Assembly: GCA_947624455.1 (NCBI GenBank)
Contig: CANQKL010000101.1
Coordinates: forward strand, 1-6,226
Origin: an uncultured Clostridia bacterium
Lineage (GTDB): Bacteria > Bacillota > Clostridia > UMGS1883
Direction: 5' to 3'
DNA length: 6,226 nt
The position numbers were made by a program, and so were the translations under genes. Position 1 is the first letter of the stretch; every line of letters starts with the position of its first letter. The notes beneath the pieces are model-generated. The model searched no databases. It saw only the letters and a program-made list of their open reading frames with translations, and had not been told where the DNA came from. Shown here one piece after another: positions 1 through 5,863 of the stretch.

Positions 1-26
1 GCCTGCCGCCGAGAAAGCCCTCCCGA

Positions 27-46
27 CGGCGTACACAGGTACGCCG
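27..46. repeat. Short perfect inverted repeat (8-bp arms, 4-nt loop)
   Basis: The arms CGGCGTAC (27-34) and GTACGCCG (39-46) are exact reverse complements around the loop ACAG. No T-tract follows in either direction, so it is not a canonical rho-independent terminator. It lies at the very edge of the window, where no complete gene can be recognised. It may be part of an intergenic repeat or the 3' end of a neighbouring transcript. Confidence 0.4.
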
Positions 47-66
47 AGCGGTGATTTTCGTTCGTA

Positions 67-205
67 GTTCAAGGGCACAGAAAAAAGAAAAACCGTCTTT
101 TTCTTACAAAAGGCGGTTTTTCTACATCATTTCACATTTTTGATTTTATTGCTGTGTTTAACAACACATAAATTTGGCTTAATTAATTACTTTCAGCCCT
201 TGAAC
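67..205. repeat. Long-range 10-bp inverted repeat flanking the clpC terminator
   Basis: GTTCAAGGGC at 67-76 and GCCCTTGAAC at 196-205 are exact reverse complements separated by 119 nt, and the terminator hairpin at 86-123 lies between them. In RNA they could close a large outer stem around the terminator. Alternatively they could be the ends of a small inserted element. No target-site duplication or transposase is visible. The inner part (124-195) is AT-rich, with only a 6-bp hairpin, TGTGTT/AACACA at 153-168. I see no gene in 1-240. Confidence 0.35.
86..123 (-). terminator. Rho-independent terminator of the ctsR-mcsA-clpC operon
   Basis: The left arm (86-101) and right arm (108-123) pair over 16 bp with one G-T wobble around a 6-nt loop (102-107). 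Read on the minus strand, the hairpin is followed by an uninterrupted run of T residues from the A-run at 81-85. This is the classic layout for stopping transcription coming out of clpC, 118 nt after its stop codon. The right arm itself ends in TTTTTCT, so it could also work weakly on the plus strand for any convergent gene outside the window. Confidence 0.85.
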
Positions 206-240
206 GGTCTGCGCCATTTTTTTACAGCCCCATTTGCCGT

Positions 241-2685
241 TTACGCTGTGACGGCCTGAGCCTCGCGAATGACTATCTTGCCGTCCTCGGCGGCCACGGT
301 GACGCTGCCGCCGGTCTTTACGTGACCGTCCAGCATCTCTTCGGCAAAGAGATCCTCGACTCGGCTCTGGATGGCCCGGCGCAAAGGACGGGCGCCGTAA
401 ACGGGATCGAAGCCTTCCTTTGCCAGCAGCTCTATGGCGGAATCCTCGAACTTACAGCTTATGCCGTTGGCGGCCAGCCGCTTGTTGAAGCTTTCCAGCA
501 TGATGGAGGCTATCTGCTTGATGTCATCGTCGGTGAGACGGTTGAACACGATTATGTCGTCCACACGGTTCAGGAACTCTGGGCGGAAGGCCTTTTTCAG
601 CTCGTCCATCACGTTCTTTTTTATGTCCTTATCCACATCGGCCTTAGCGGTTCCGGTGTTGAAGCCGAGGCTCTTGGGTTCGGTGATGTTTCTGCCGCCG
701 ATGTTGCTGGTCATGATTATAACAGTGTTCTTGAAATCCACCTTCCGGCCCTGGCTGTCGGTGAGACGGCCGTCGTCAAGGATCTGCAACATCATGTTGA
801 AAACGTCGGGATGGGCCTTTTCTATTTCATCAAAGAGTATTACGCTGTAGGGTTTGCGCCGTATTTGCTCAGTGAGCTGGCCGCCCTCCTCGAAGCCCAC
901 ATATCCCGGAGGCGAACCGATGAGCTTGGATACGGAATGTTTCTCCATATATTCGCTCATATCTATACGTATCATGGCGTTTTCGTCGCCGAACAGAGCC
1001 TCCGCGAGGGCCTTGCTGAGTTCGGTCTTGCCCACGCCTGTGGGACCCAGGAAGATGAAGGAGCCGATAGGACGCTTTGGATCCTTAAGTCCGACGCGTC
1101 CGCGGCGGACGGCTTTAGATACGGCCACGACCGCTTCGTCCTGGCCGACCACCCGCTTGTGAAGCACCTCCTCAAGGTTGCGCAGCCTTTCGCTCTCCTC
1201 CTCGGCCAGCTTCCGCACGGGGATACCGGTCCACTGAGATATTATGTCCTCGATCTCGGCCCGACCGATAGAAAGAGTTTTACCGTCGCTGCTGTGCTTC
1301 CATTCGTCCTTTTTATCTTCAAGCTCGGCGCGAAGGGCGCGCTCCGCGTCGCGGAGGGCCGCCGCCCGCTCGAACTCCTGGTTGTTTATAGCGATGTCCT
1401 TTTCAGCCGCCGCCGCGCTGACCCTCGTTTCCAGCTCCTTAAGCTCCCCAGGCATGGTCAGGGAACCCAGCCGCGCCCGGCTGCAAGCCTCGTCTATGAG
1501 GTCGATGGCCTTGTCGGGCATGAAACGGTCGGTGATGTAGCGCGCGCTGAGTTTAACGGCGGCGCTGATGGCTTCGTCGGTTATCTTTACGCCGTGGTGG
1601 GCCTCGTATTTTTCACGGATTCCCAGAAGTATCTTTTCAGTGTCCTCCTGAGAAGGCTCGCCAACGGTCACCGGCTGGAACCGGCGCTCCAGAGCGGCGT
1701 CTTTTTCCACATATTTGCGGTATTCGTTGAGAGTAGTGGCGCCGATAATCTGCATTTCGCCGCGGGCCAGATTGGGCTTAAGTATGTTGGCGGCGTCAAC
1801 GGCGCCCTCGGCGGCTCCGGCGCCGATTATTGTGTGGAGTTCGTCGATAAAGAGGATCACGTTGCCGCTCTTGACCACCTCGTCCATGGCTTTTTCCAGC
1901 CGTTCCTCGAATTCGCCGCGGTATTTGCTGCCCGCCAGCAGGCCGCCCATGTCAAGGGAAACAATGCGCTTGTCCCTGAGAAGCTCCGGAACGTTCCCGG
2001 CGGCTATCTCCTGAGCCAGTCCCTCTACCACGGCGGTCTTGCCAACGCCGGGTTCTCCCAGGAGAACGGGATTGTTCTTGGTCCTGCGGGAAAGTATCTG
2101 GGTCACACGGGCGATCTCCTCCTCGCGGCCTATGACGGGGTCGAACTTTCCGTCCCGGGCCATGGCGGTAAGGTCGCGGCCGAACTTGTCGAGGGTGGGG
2201 GTCTTGCTTTCGCTTCCGCCGCCATCCTGACCGCGGACGCTGCGGTAAGCCCGGGCGATATCCTCCTCCATCTGCGCCATTTTTTCGGCGCTCACGCCAA
2301 GAGATCTGAGGATGCGGTTGGCGGAGCAGTCGGAGTTTTTCGCGATAGAAAGGAGGATGTGTTCTGTGCCGATGAGCCTGGAGCGGAAGCTGTAGGCTAT
2401 GTCCGCGCTGAGCTGGAGACACTGTTTGGTTCGGGGAGTGAAACCGGCGAATCTGTTCTGAGTGTAGTAGGTCGCGCCGTACTGCTCGATGCGATGCTCC
2501 ACCGCCTCAACTGTTACGCCCCACTTCTTGAAGAATTGCTGAGTCAGGCCGCTGCCCTCGCGGATAAGTCCGCAGAGCAGATGCTCGGTACCCACATAGC
2601 CGGCCCCAAGCTTCTCCGCCTCTGACTGGGCGAGAGAGATGGCGGTCTGGGCCTTTTCGGTGAAGTTATATCTGTTTTCCATCAT
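241..2685 (-). CDS. clpC: ATP-dependent unfoldase ClpC (Hsp100/AAA+)
   Basis: Cytoplasmic Hsp100 unfoldase that threads misfolded or adaptor-tagged proteins into ClpP. Numbering below is for the 814-residue form. The N-domain has two Clp_N repeats (about 1-145), each with the TEH motif. AAA+ module 1 has Walker A GEPGVGKT (210-217), Walker B ending FIDE (about 279-282), arginine-finger ERR (333-335) and pore loop KYRG (254-257). A single coiled-coil middle domain with a UVR-like segment lies at about 414-462, typical of ClpC and not ClpB. AAA+ module 2 has GPTGVGKT (547-554), pore loop GYVG (594-597), Walker B ending FDE (618-620) and sensor-2 GARPLRR (764-770). The ClpP-docking tripeptide LGF is at 673-675, so partnership with ClpP is expected. 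Length matches the family (about 810). I chose ATG 2685 because AGGAG at 2700-2696 sits 10 nt upstream. GTG 2694 is too close to that site, and ATG 2682 is possible. It is the last gene of the operon, 5 nt after mcsA. Confidence 0.97.
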   Translation of the reverse strand: MMENRYNFTEKAQTAISLAQSEAEKLGAGYVGTEHLLCGLIREGSGLTQQFFKKWGVTVEAVEHRIEQYGATYYTQNRFAGFTPRTKQCLQLSADIAYSFRSRLIGTEHILLSIAKNSDCSANRILRSLGVSAEKMAQMEEDIARAYRSVRGQDGGGSESKTPTLDKFGRDLTAMARDGKFDPVIGREEEIARVTQILSRRTKNNPVLLGEPGVGKTAVVEGLAQEIAAGNVPELLRDKRIVSLDMGGLLAGSKYRGEFEERLEKAMDEVVKSGNVILFIDELHTIIGAGAAEGAVDAANILKPNLARGEMQIIGATTLNEYRKYVEKDAALERRFQPVTVGEPSQEDTEKILLGIREKYEAHHGVKITDEAISAAVKLSARYITDRFMPDKAIDLIDEACSRARLGSLTMPGELKELETRVSAAAAEKDIAINNQEFERAAALRDAERALRAELEDKKDEWKHSSDGKTLSIGRAEIEDIISQWTGIPVRKLAEEESERLRNLEEVLHKRVVGQDEAVVAVSKAVRRGRVGLKDPKRPIGSFIFLGPTGVGKTELSKALAEALFGDENAMIRIDMSEYMEKHSVSKLIGSPPGYVGFEEGGQLTEQIRRKPYSVILFDEIEKAHPDVFNMMLQILDDGRLTDSQGRKVDFKNTVIIMTSNIGGRNITEPKSLGFNTGTAKADVDKDIKKNVMDELKKAFRPEFLNRVDDIIVFNRLTDDDIKQIASIMLESFNKRLAANGISCKFEDSAIELLAKEGFDPVYGARPLRRAIQSRVEDLFAEEMLDGHVKTGGSVTVAAEDGKIVIREAQAVTA

Positions 2686-2690
2686 GGAAA

Positions 2691-3203
2691 TCACTCTCCT
2701 TTAAACTTTTTTATCTTGTCGCGGAGACGGGCCGCGTCCTCGTAGCGTTCATCGCCAATGGCGTCCAAAAGCTGAGCCTTCAGCTCATCGACTGTTTCGG
2801 GCCGGTTTTCGGCCTTCGCATCTTTATTTTTAACCGTATTGCTTTTTTCGACGGTCTTTTCCTTGCCGCCGACATTTTCCATACCCTCTACCGGATCGGT
2901 CTCAAAGAAACCTCCCGCTTCAGTAGCGGCGTCGAAGGTGTCGCCGCCCAACAGGGACAGGCTCAGGGGCGTGCCGCCAAAAAGTGAGCTGAAGGAGCTG
3001 CCCAGCAGACCGCGCCCGCCGAATGGGAAGGTGAAGGCGCTCATCATTTCCCGCTCCATATCGCGGAACATTTCAGTGGTGTGGCTGAGCAATCCGCTTT
3101 CCTTTGCACATTCGGAGCAGAGACAGATCTCGCGGGTTGCGCCGTTGATTGACTCTCTGTACTGGATATTGGCCTCGTTTTTATTGCATTTTTGACATTT
3201 CAT
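2691..3203 (-). CDS. mcsA: McsA-like UVR-motif protein with a single zinc finger
   Basis: Second gene of the clp operon; 170 residues. The N-terminus carries one four-cysteine zinc module, C3xxC6 and C29xxC32 (plus C27). The C-terminus (about 137-168) is a UVR motif of the DELKAQL...ERYEDAARLRDKIKK type. The middle (about 45-105) is rich in Gly, Phe, Leu and Ser and followed by a lysine/glutamate-rich linker. In B. subtilis, McsA (about 185 residues) has two pairs of CxxC zinc motifs and acts with the arginine kinase McsB. The second pair is missing here, and no mcsB follows. UVR motifs mediate contacts with Clp ATPases or UvrB-like partners, so a ClpC modulator role is my inference. An ideal AGGAGG at 3217-3212 precedes ATG 3203 by 8 nt. 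The TGA stop overlaps the clpC Shine-Dalgarno region, which suggests translational coupling. Confidence 0.88.
   Translation of the reverse strand: MKCQKCNKNEANIQYRESINGATREICLCSECAKESGLLSHTTEMFRDMEREMMSAFTFPFGGRGLLGSSFSSLFGGTPLSLSLLGGDTFDAATEAGGFFETDPVEGMENVGGKEKTVEKSNTVKNKDAKAENRPETVDELKAQLLDAIGDERYEDAARLRDKIKKFKGE
2696..2700 (-). promoter_or_regulatory. clpC ribosome binding site inside the mcsA 3' end
   Basis: Read on the minus strand, AGGAG at 2700-2696 lies in the last codons of mcsA, just before its TGA (2693-2691). It is only 1 nt from the in-frame GTG at 2694 but 10 nt from ATG 2685 and 13 nt from ATG 2682. This favours ATG 2685 as the clpC start and implies that ribosomes finishing mcsA feed directly into clpC. 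Confidence 0.7.
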
Positions 3204-3221
3204 AGTTAAAACCTCCTTAAA

Positions 3222-3668
3222 TTATTGAAGCGCTAAAAGCATATTTTTAAAAATATTCGCCCTGAGTTGATTTCTCGCCGGAGCCGGCAGGGTAAGGGCG
3301 TTGTCTCTGAGGGCTCCAAGAATAAGCTTTGCCTCCTGAGCCGTGATAAATTCATGGTCCAGAAGATTTTGGGTGAAAATTCTGGCGGTGTCGTAATCCA
3401 ATTCGCCGCCCACGGAGTTTATTACGTGCATTAATTGGTTGCCCTGGGGAGTGACGCGAACGATCTTGACTCCGCCGCCGCCGCCCCTGCGGCTTTCGAT
3501 GAGATAACCTCTCTCTGGGGTGAAGCGGGTCTGGATGACGTAGTTGATTTGGCTGGGCACACAGTTCAGCTTGCCCGCCAGTGTGTTCCGCTGGATCTGA
3601 GCCATGCCGCCGCCCTCGGCTAGAAGCTCCATGAGCATCTGCTCAATCACGTCGGTCATGGATGCCAT
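3222..3668 (-). CDS. ctsR: Transcriptional repressor CtsR
   Basis: Dimeric heat-shock repressor of the clp regulon; 148 residues, against about 150 for the family. The N-terminal DNA-binding part has the hallmark CVPSQINYVIQTRFT-type helix-turn-helix (about 36-50), then ERGY and the glycine-rich wing R61 followed by five glycines (62-66). In B. subtilis this loop is the heat sensor, and the equivalent arginine contacts DNA and is a McsB target. The B. subtilis loop, as I remember it, has four glycines. The C-terminal half (about 88-148) is the helical dimer/tetramer domain, with the LLDHEFITAQEAKLIL-type segment. AAAGGAGG at 3685-3678 precedes ATG 3668 by 9 nt; ATG 3659 (codon 4) is an alternative. 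First gene of the operon, 18 nt before mcsA. Two matching CtsR operators lie upstream, so it is autoregulated. Confidence 0.96.
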   Translation of the reverse strand: MASMTDVIEQMLMELLAEGGGMAQIQRNTLAGKLNCVPSQINYVIQTRFTPERGYLIESRRGGGGGVKIVRVTPQGNQLMHVINSVGGELDYDTARIFTQNLLDHEFITAQEAKLILGALRDNALTLPAPARNQLRANIFKNMLLALQ

Positions 3669-3721
3669 AGAGTTTCGCCTCCTTTATAATAATGTATGAT
3701 TTCATCGGTTCCATTTTTCAT
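3656..3721 (-). CDS. Possible 21-residue leader peptide overlapping the ctsR start
   Basis: On the minus strand, ATG 3721 (or in-frame ATG 3724) opens a 21-codon frame reading MKNGTDEIIHYYKGGETLWHP. AAAGGA (3733-3728) lies 6 nt upstream as a ribosome site. Its TGA (3658-3656) overlaps the in-frame ATG at ctsR codon 4 as ATGA, and the frame contains the ctsR Shine-Dalgarno. This geometry fits translational coupling, but an open frame this short occurs easily by chance. I have no similarity or expression evidence. Confidence 0.22.
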   Translation of the reverse strand: MKNGTDEIIHYYKGGETLWHP

Positions 3722-3754
3722 CATCAGTCCTTTCAAACCTGATCTGACCAGGCA

Positions 3755-3777
3755 TTTGACTTTGACTATCTTTGACT
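3755..3777 (-). promoter_or_regulatory. Promoter-proximal CtsR operator (with an extra adjacent heptad)
   Basis: The minus strand reads AGTCAAA GAT AGTCAAA (3777-3761), an exact match to the CtsR direct-repeat operator (RGTCAAA NAN RGTCAAA). A third heptad, AGTCAAA (3761-3755), overlaps the last base of the pair. The site lies at about +4 to +26 relative to the predicted start near 3780, so bound CtsR would block RNA polymerase at or just beyond the start. Confidence 0.92.
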
Positions 3778-3786
3778 TTCAATCAT

Positions 3787-3815
3787 AGTATAGCACAGCC
3801 TGAAGGATTTGTCAA
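3787..3815 (-). promoter_or_regulatory. Sigma-A promoter of the ctsR-mcsA-clpC operon
   Basis: The minus strand carries a perfect -35, TTGACA (3815-3810), a 17-nt spacer and -10 TATACT (3792-3787, 5 of 6). The predicted start is near 3780, giving a leader of about 112 nt. CtsR operators lie just downstream (3755-3777) and upstream (3834-3850). A strong housekeeping promoter silenced by a repressor is the standard control of this operon in Bacillota. Confidence 0.88.
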
Positions 3816-3833
3816 TAGTTTTTTTGAAAATTT

Positions 3834-3850
3834 TTTGACTTTTTTTGACC
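3834..3850 (-). promoter_or_regulatory. Promoter-distal CtsR operator
   Basis: The minus strand reads GGTCAAA AAA AGTCAAA (3850-3834), an exact fit to RGTCAAA NAN RGTCAAA. It is centred roughly 60 nt upstream of the predicted clp start, 18 nt beyond the -35. With the proximal site it brackets the promoter, which would allow cooperative or looped repression by CtsR tetramers. Confidence 0.88.
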
Positions 3851-4010
3851 TTTGTTTCAAAATGCCGATTTCCCTTTATTTTTCGGGAGTTTTTGTTGCA
3901 GAACTGTTACAGAGCAACTGGTATTTTATTCTAAATAGTTAAAAATCTGTAAAATTTTTTGTGCAAAATGACGAAAATAACTTTTTCTTAGGATTTCTTT
4001 AAAAAATTTA
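3851..4010. other. AT-rich divergent intergenic spacer
   Basis: This stretch separates the clp control region from the promoter of the exported-protein gene. It contains many A and T runs, especially 3931-4010. The part next to the plus-strand -35 could act as an UP-like element for RNA polymerase or as a bent segment. Short inverted arms GTTGC/GCAAC occur around 3896-3920. No open frame with a ribosome site and no additional CtsR heptad pair is seen. Confidence 0.5.
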
Positions 4011-4039
4011 TTGACACCAAAGGAAAAACTATGTATAAT
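4011..4039 (+). promoter_or_regulatory. Consensus sigma-A promoter of the exported-protein gene
   Basis: TTGACA (4011-4016), a 17-nt spacer and TATAAT (4034-4039) match the sigma-A consensus at all twelve positions and at the optimal spacing. The preceding 80 nt are very AT-rich. The expected start is near 4046, so the leader is about 173 nt. No CtsR heptads overlap it, so expression is probably high and independent of the heat-shock repressor. Confidence 0.92.
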
Positions 4040-4045
4040 AAAAAC

Positions 4046-4218
4046 GTACACAAGGTCAGGAGTCTGTGGGATTCTTGCGCTTTGTAACGTATAATATACG
4101 TATACATTTTGCCCTCGCATTCGATACGTGGATTTTGTCTGTTTGCGCAAATTTACGCTTGACGGCGGGACAATGTAGAATAAAAAATTTATTTTTTAGA
4201 AAAGGGAGGAGTCTTACA
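4046..4218 (+). promoter_or_regulatory. Long 5' leader with several palindromes
   Basis: The predicted untranslated leader runs from the start near 4046 to ATG 4219. It contains three perfect palindromic elements: ACGTATA-A-TATACGT (4087-4101), TTTGCGCAAA (4142-4151) and TAAAAAAT-TT-ATTTTTTA (4181-4198). The last ends 2 nt before the strong ribosome site AAAGGGAGGAG (4201-4211). I match it to no known riboswitch. The elements could be mRNA-stabilising hairpins or protein-binding sites. The AT-only palindrome next to the ribosome site would fold weakly and keep the site accessible. Confidence 0.5.
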
Positions 4219-5646
4219 ATGAAAGGACTTTTCAAAAGGTTGGCTGTCGGCGTAACCTCCGTTGCTATGGTAGCATCCATGGGTACGGCCTTTGCGCAGA
4301 CAGAGATGAGCAACATGGTTTTTGCGGGTTATGACACCACTAATCCGTATGAGCCGCACAAGGTGTACAACGAGGTTATCAACGGCCGCTATACCGGTAA
4401 GCAGGCTCTTGAGAACGTTGAGCCTGAGTGGAAGGAAGAGGGCTTTGAGGCCGCTTATCCTCACGCTGGCTACAGCAGAATGTATCTCGAGGGCAATCCC
4501 CAGACTGTAACTGTTTACAATCAGCTTTCTCCCCAGTGGGAGACCCGCCGCAAGGATTATATGTGGGAAATGAAGGAACCCCACAGAATCTATGAGCGTC
4601 AGCAGACCAAGATTGAGAACCAGACTTGGGCTTGGGATTTCGGCAACCCCGCTTTCGGTATTGCTGACGAGGCCCTGCTTACTCCCACTCACAGAGAGGC
4701 TGTAGTTCTCAATGAGGAAATGAAGGAGATCGGCTTCGGTATCTATGACAATGACGGTAACGTTATCAGCGAGGCTGAAGCTGGTATGTACGCCGCTTTC
4801 AACGTACCCGAGGCTATTGCCGGCGAGACCTATGTTCAGAATGGCGACGAGACCGTTTTCGTTAAGGGCTGGGCTGACCTTCTGGCCGATGAACTCAGCG
4901 TTGAGAGCCTCAGCGCTAAGGACGCCAACAACCGCTATGTGGTTACCGACGAGATGATCGCTGACCTCATCCCCGTTGTTCGCACCAAGTATGTGACCGC
5001 TAAGTTCAACGATTACAACAACGACGGTCTTACCACCAAGAATGTAGCCGACGAGTATCTTGATAAGGGCGACGCTTGGGCATGGGATTACGCTTACGGT
5101 GATTCCTTTGACATCGTTCACACCGCTAAGATCTCCTGGACCGCTCCTGGCTATGAGATGGATGAGCCCTACTTCTACTATCAGTACCTTGTTGTTAACG
5201 GCATAGTACTTGACGGTAGAGACATTGACGGCGACGGCGTAGCCGACAGAGACACTGTTCTCCGTTACACTGGCGGTACCGCTAGCCCCGCTGTTACTTG
5301 GGAGTTCGATCATTTCCAGGCCAAGGCTGTTTATGACGGCGCTGGCAACTACATCAACAACATTTATGAAGTTGTTGAGCGTAAGTATATTGACGGCGTA
5401 GCCGCTGTAACCGCTGACGGCAATCCCATCTACAGGATCCCCACCGGTACATACGGCAACACCTACTTCGTAGTTAAGGGCAATGTTATTGAGTACTGGG
5501 TAGTTGACGGCAACGGCAATAAGACCCTCCTCAACGTATTTGACAAGTACGACGGTACCATTCCCGGAACCGTAACCGACGGCGTATATGTTTATGATGA
5601 CAAAGTAGACGCTTTTGTCGGCGGCGTTGTACCCTACGCTAACTAA
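4219..5646 (+). CDS. Exported aromatic-rich protein of unknown function
   Basis: I do not recognise this 475-residue protein. Residues 1-26 form a clear Sec signal peptide: MKGLFKR, a hydrophobic core, and AFA before a predicted cut at 26/27. The mature part contains no cysteine and is rich in Tyr, Trp, Asp and Glu. It has Ca-loop-like stretches: DNDGN (177-181), DYNNDG (265-270) and DIDGDG (335-340), the last resembling dockerin or thrombospondin-type-3 loops. WAWD occurs twice, at 137-140 and 287-290, exactly 150 residues apart, hinting at a duplicated domain. There is no LPXTG, SLH or choline-binding repeat, and no C-terminal membrane segment, so it is probably released or held non-covalently at the surface. 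ATG 4219 is preceded by AAAGGGAGGAG with 7 nt spacing; the in-frame extension to 4066 lacks a ribosome site and would bury the signal peptide. Its consistently GTT/GCT/AAG/AAC-rich codons, unlike the clp genes, suggest high expression. A surface or S-layer-like role is speculation. Confidence 0.88.
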   Translation: MKGLFKRLAVGVTSVAMVASMGTAFAQTEMSNMVFAGYDTTNPYEPHKVYNEVINGRYTGKQALENVEPEWKEEGFEAAYPHAGYSRMYLEGNPQTVTVYNQLSPQWETRRKDYMWEMKEPHRIYERQQTKIENQTWAWDFGNPAFGIADEALLTPTHREAVVLNEEMKEIGFGIYDNDGNVISEAEAGMYAAFNVPEAIAGETYVQNGDETVFVKGWADLLADELSVESLSAKDANNRYVVTDEMIADLIPVVRTKYVTAKFNDYNNDGLTTKNVADEYLDKGDAWAWDYAYGDSFDIVHTAKISWTAPGYEMDEPYFYYQYLVVNGIVLDGRDIDGDGVADRDTVLRYTGGTASPAVTWEFDHFQAKAVYDGAGNYINNIYEVVERKYIDGVAAVTADGNPIYRIPTGTYGNTYFVVKGNVIEYWVVDGNGNKTLLNVFDKYDGTIPGTVTDGVYVYDDKVDAFVGGVVPYAN

Positions 5647-5664
5647 TCTAACAAAAACGTATGG

Positions 5665-5693
5665 GGGACAGTCGAAAGACTGTCCCTCTTTGT
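5665..5693 (+). terminator. Hairpin after the large exported-protein gene (probable terminator)
   Basis: GGGACAGTC (5665-5673) and GACTGTCCC (5678-5686) form a perfect 9-bp stem closed by a GAAA tetraloop, 18 nt after the stop codon. The downstream tract CTCTTTGTCT is T-rich but broken, so termination may be partial. Some read-through into the small downstream gene, or simple 3'-end stabilisation, is possible. Confidence 0.65.
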
Positions 5694-5708
5694 CTAAAGT
5701 GATGGCTG

Positions 5709-5736
5709 TTGACGGCTGGAGGCCGGTTCCTATGAA
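5709..5736 (+). promoter_or_regulatory. Candidate promoter for the small exported-protein gene
   Basis: TTGACG (5709-5714), a 16-nt spacer and TATGAA (5731-5736) give five of six and four of six consensus matches. The predicted leader would be about 120 nt. The rest of the 5694-5863 spacer holds an AAATTTGG direct repeat and an imperfect hairpin near 5817-5844, just upstream of the ribosome site. This is the best candidate I see, but it is weak. Confidence 0.3.
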
Positions 5737-5863
5737 ATTTGGCTCCGAGTGGCCGGAAAACCGCCGCTCAAAAATTTGGTCATATAACTGTCAAAAAATA
5801 TTTGGAATAAAAAAACTGCGGACCCTTGCAAAAGCGTAAGGCCCGTAAAAAGGAGCGTTAATT

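Noticed and set aside
2..67. Possible 3' end of a plus-strand gene ending at TAG 65-67
   Set aside because: Only 21 codons are visible, other frames are also open over this stretch (one on the minus strand throughout), and nothing in the residues is recognisable.
1952..2422. Arg/Pro-rich minus-strand frame overlapping clpC
   Set aside because: Out-of-frame shadow of the ClpC D1 region with low-complexity composition typical of a shifted frame.
322..2625. 767-codon open frame on the plus strand
   Set aside because: It lies entirely opposite clpC, its protein has no recognisable domain, and it arises from the GC-rich codon structure of clpC.
4159..4181. Second promoter in the leader (TTGACG with TAGAAT)
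   Set aside because: The spacer is only 11 nt, too short for sigma-A.
4066..4218. N-terminal extension of the exported protein to 4066
   Set aside because: It has no ribosome site and puts 51 residues before a perfect signal peptide, whereas ATG 4219 has an excellent site.
4189..5313. 374-codon minus-strand frame opposite the exported-protein gene
   Set aside because: Antisense shadow without a supported start. The plus strand has promoter, ribosome site, signal peptide and terminator.
5702..5839. 45-codon basic frame between the two exported-protein genes
   Set aside because: No ribosome site before its start, no recognisable features, and it contains the candidate promoter region. It is best read as intergenic sequence.
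5641..5863. Riboswitch-like element between the exported-protein genes
   Set aside because: The GAAA-loop hairpin resembles parts of some riboswitches, but no conserved core of a known class could be matched.
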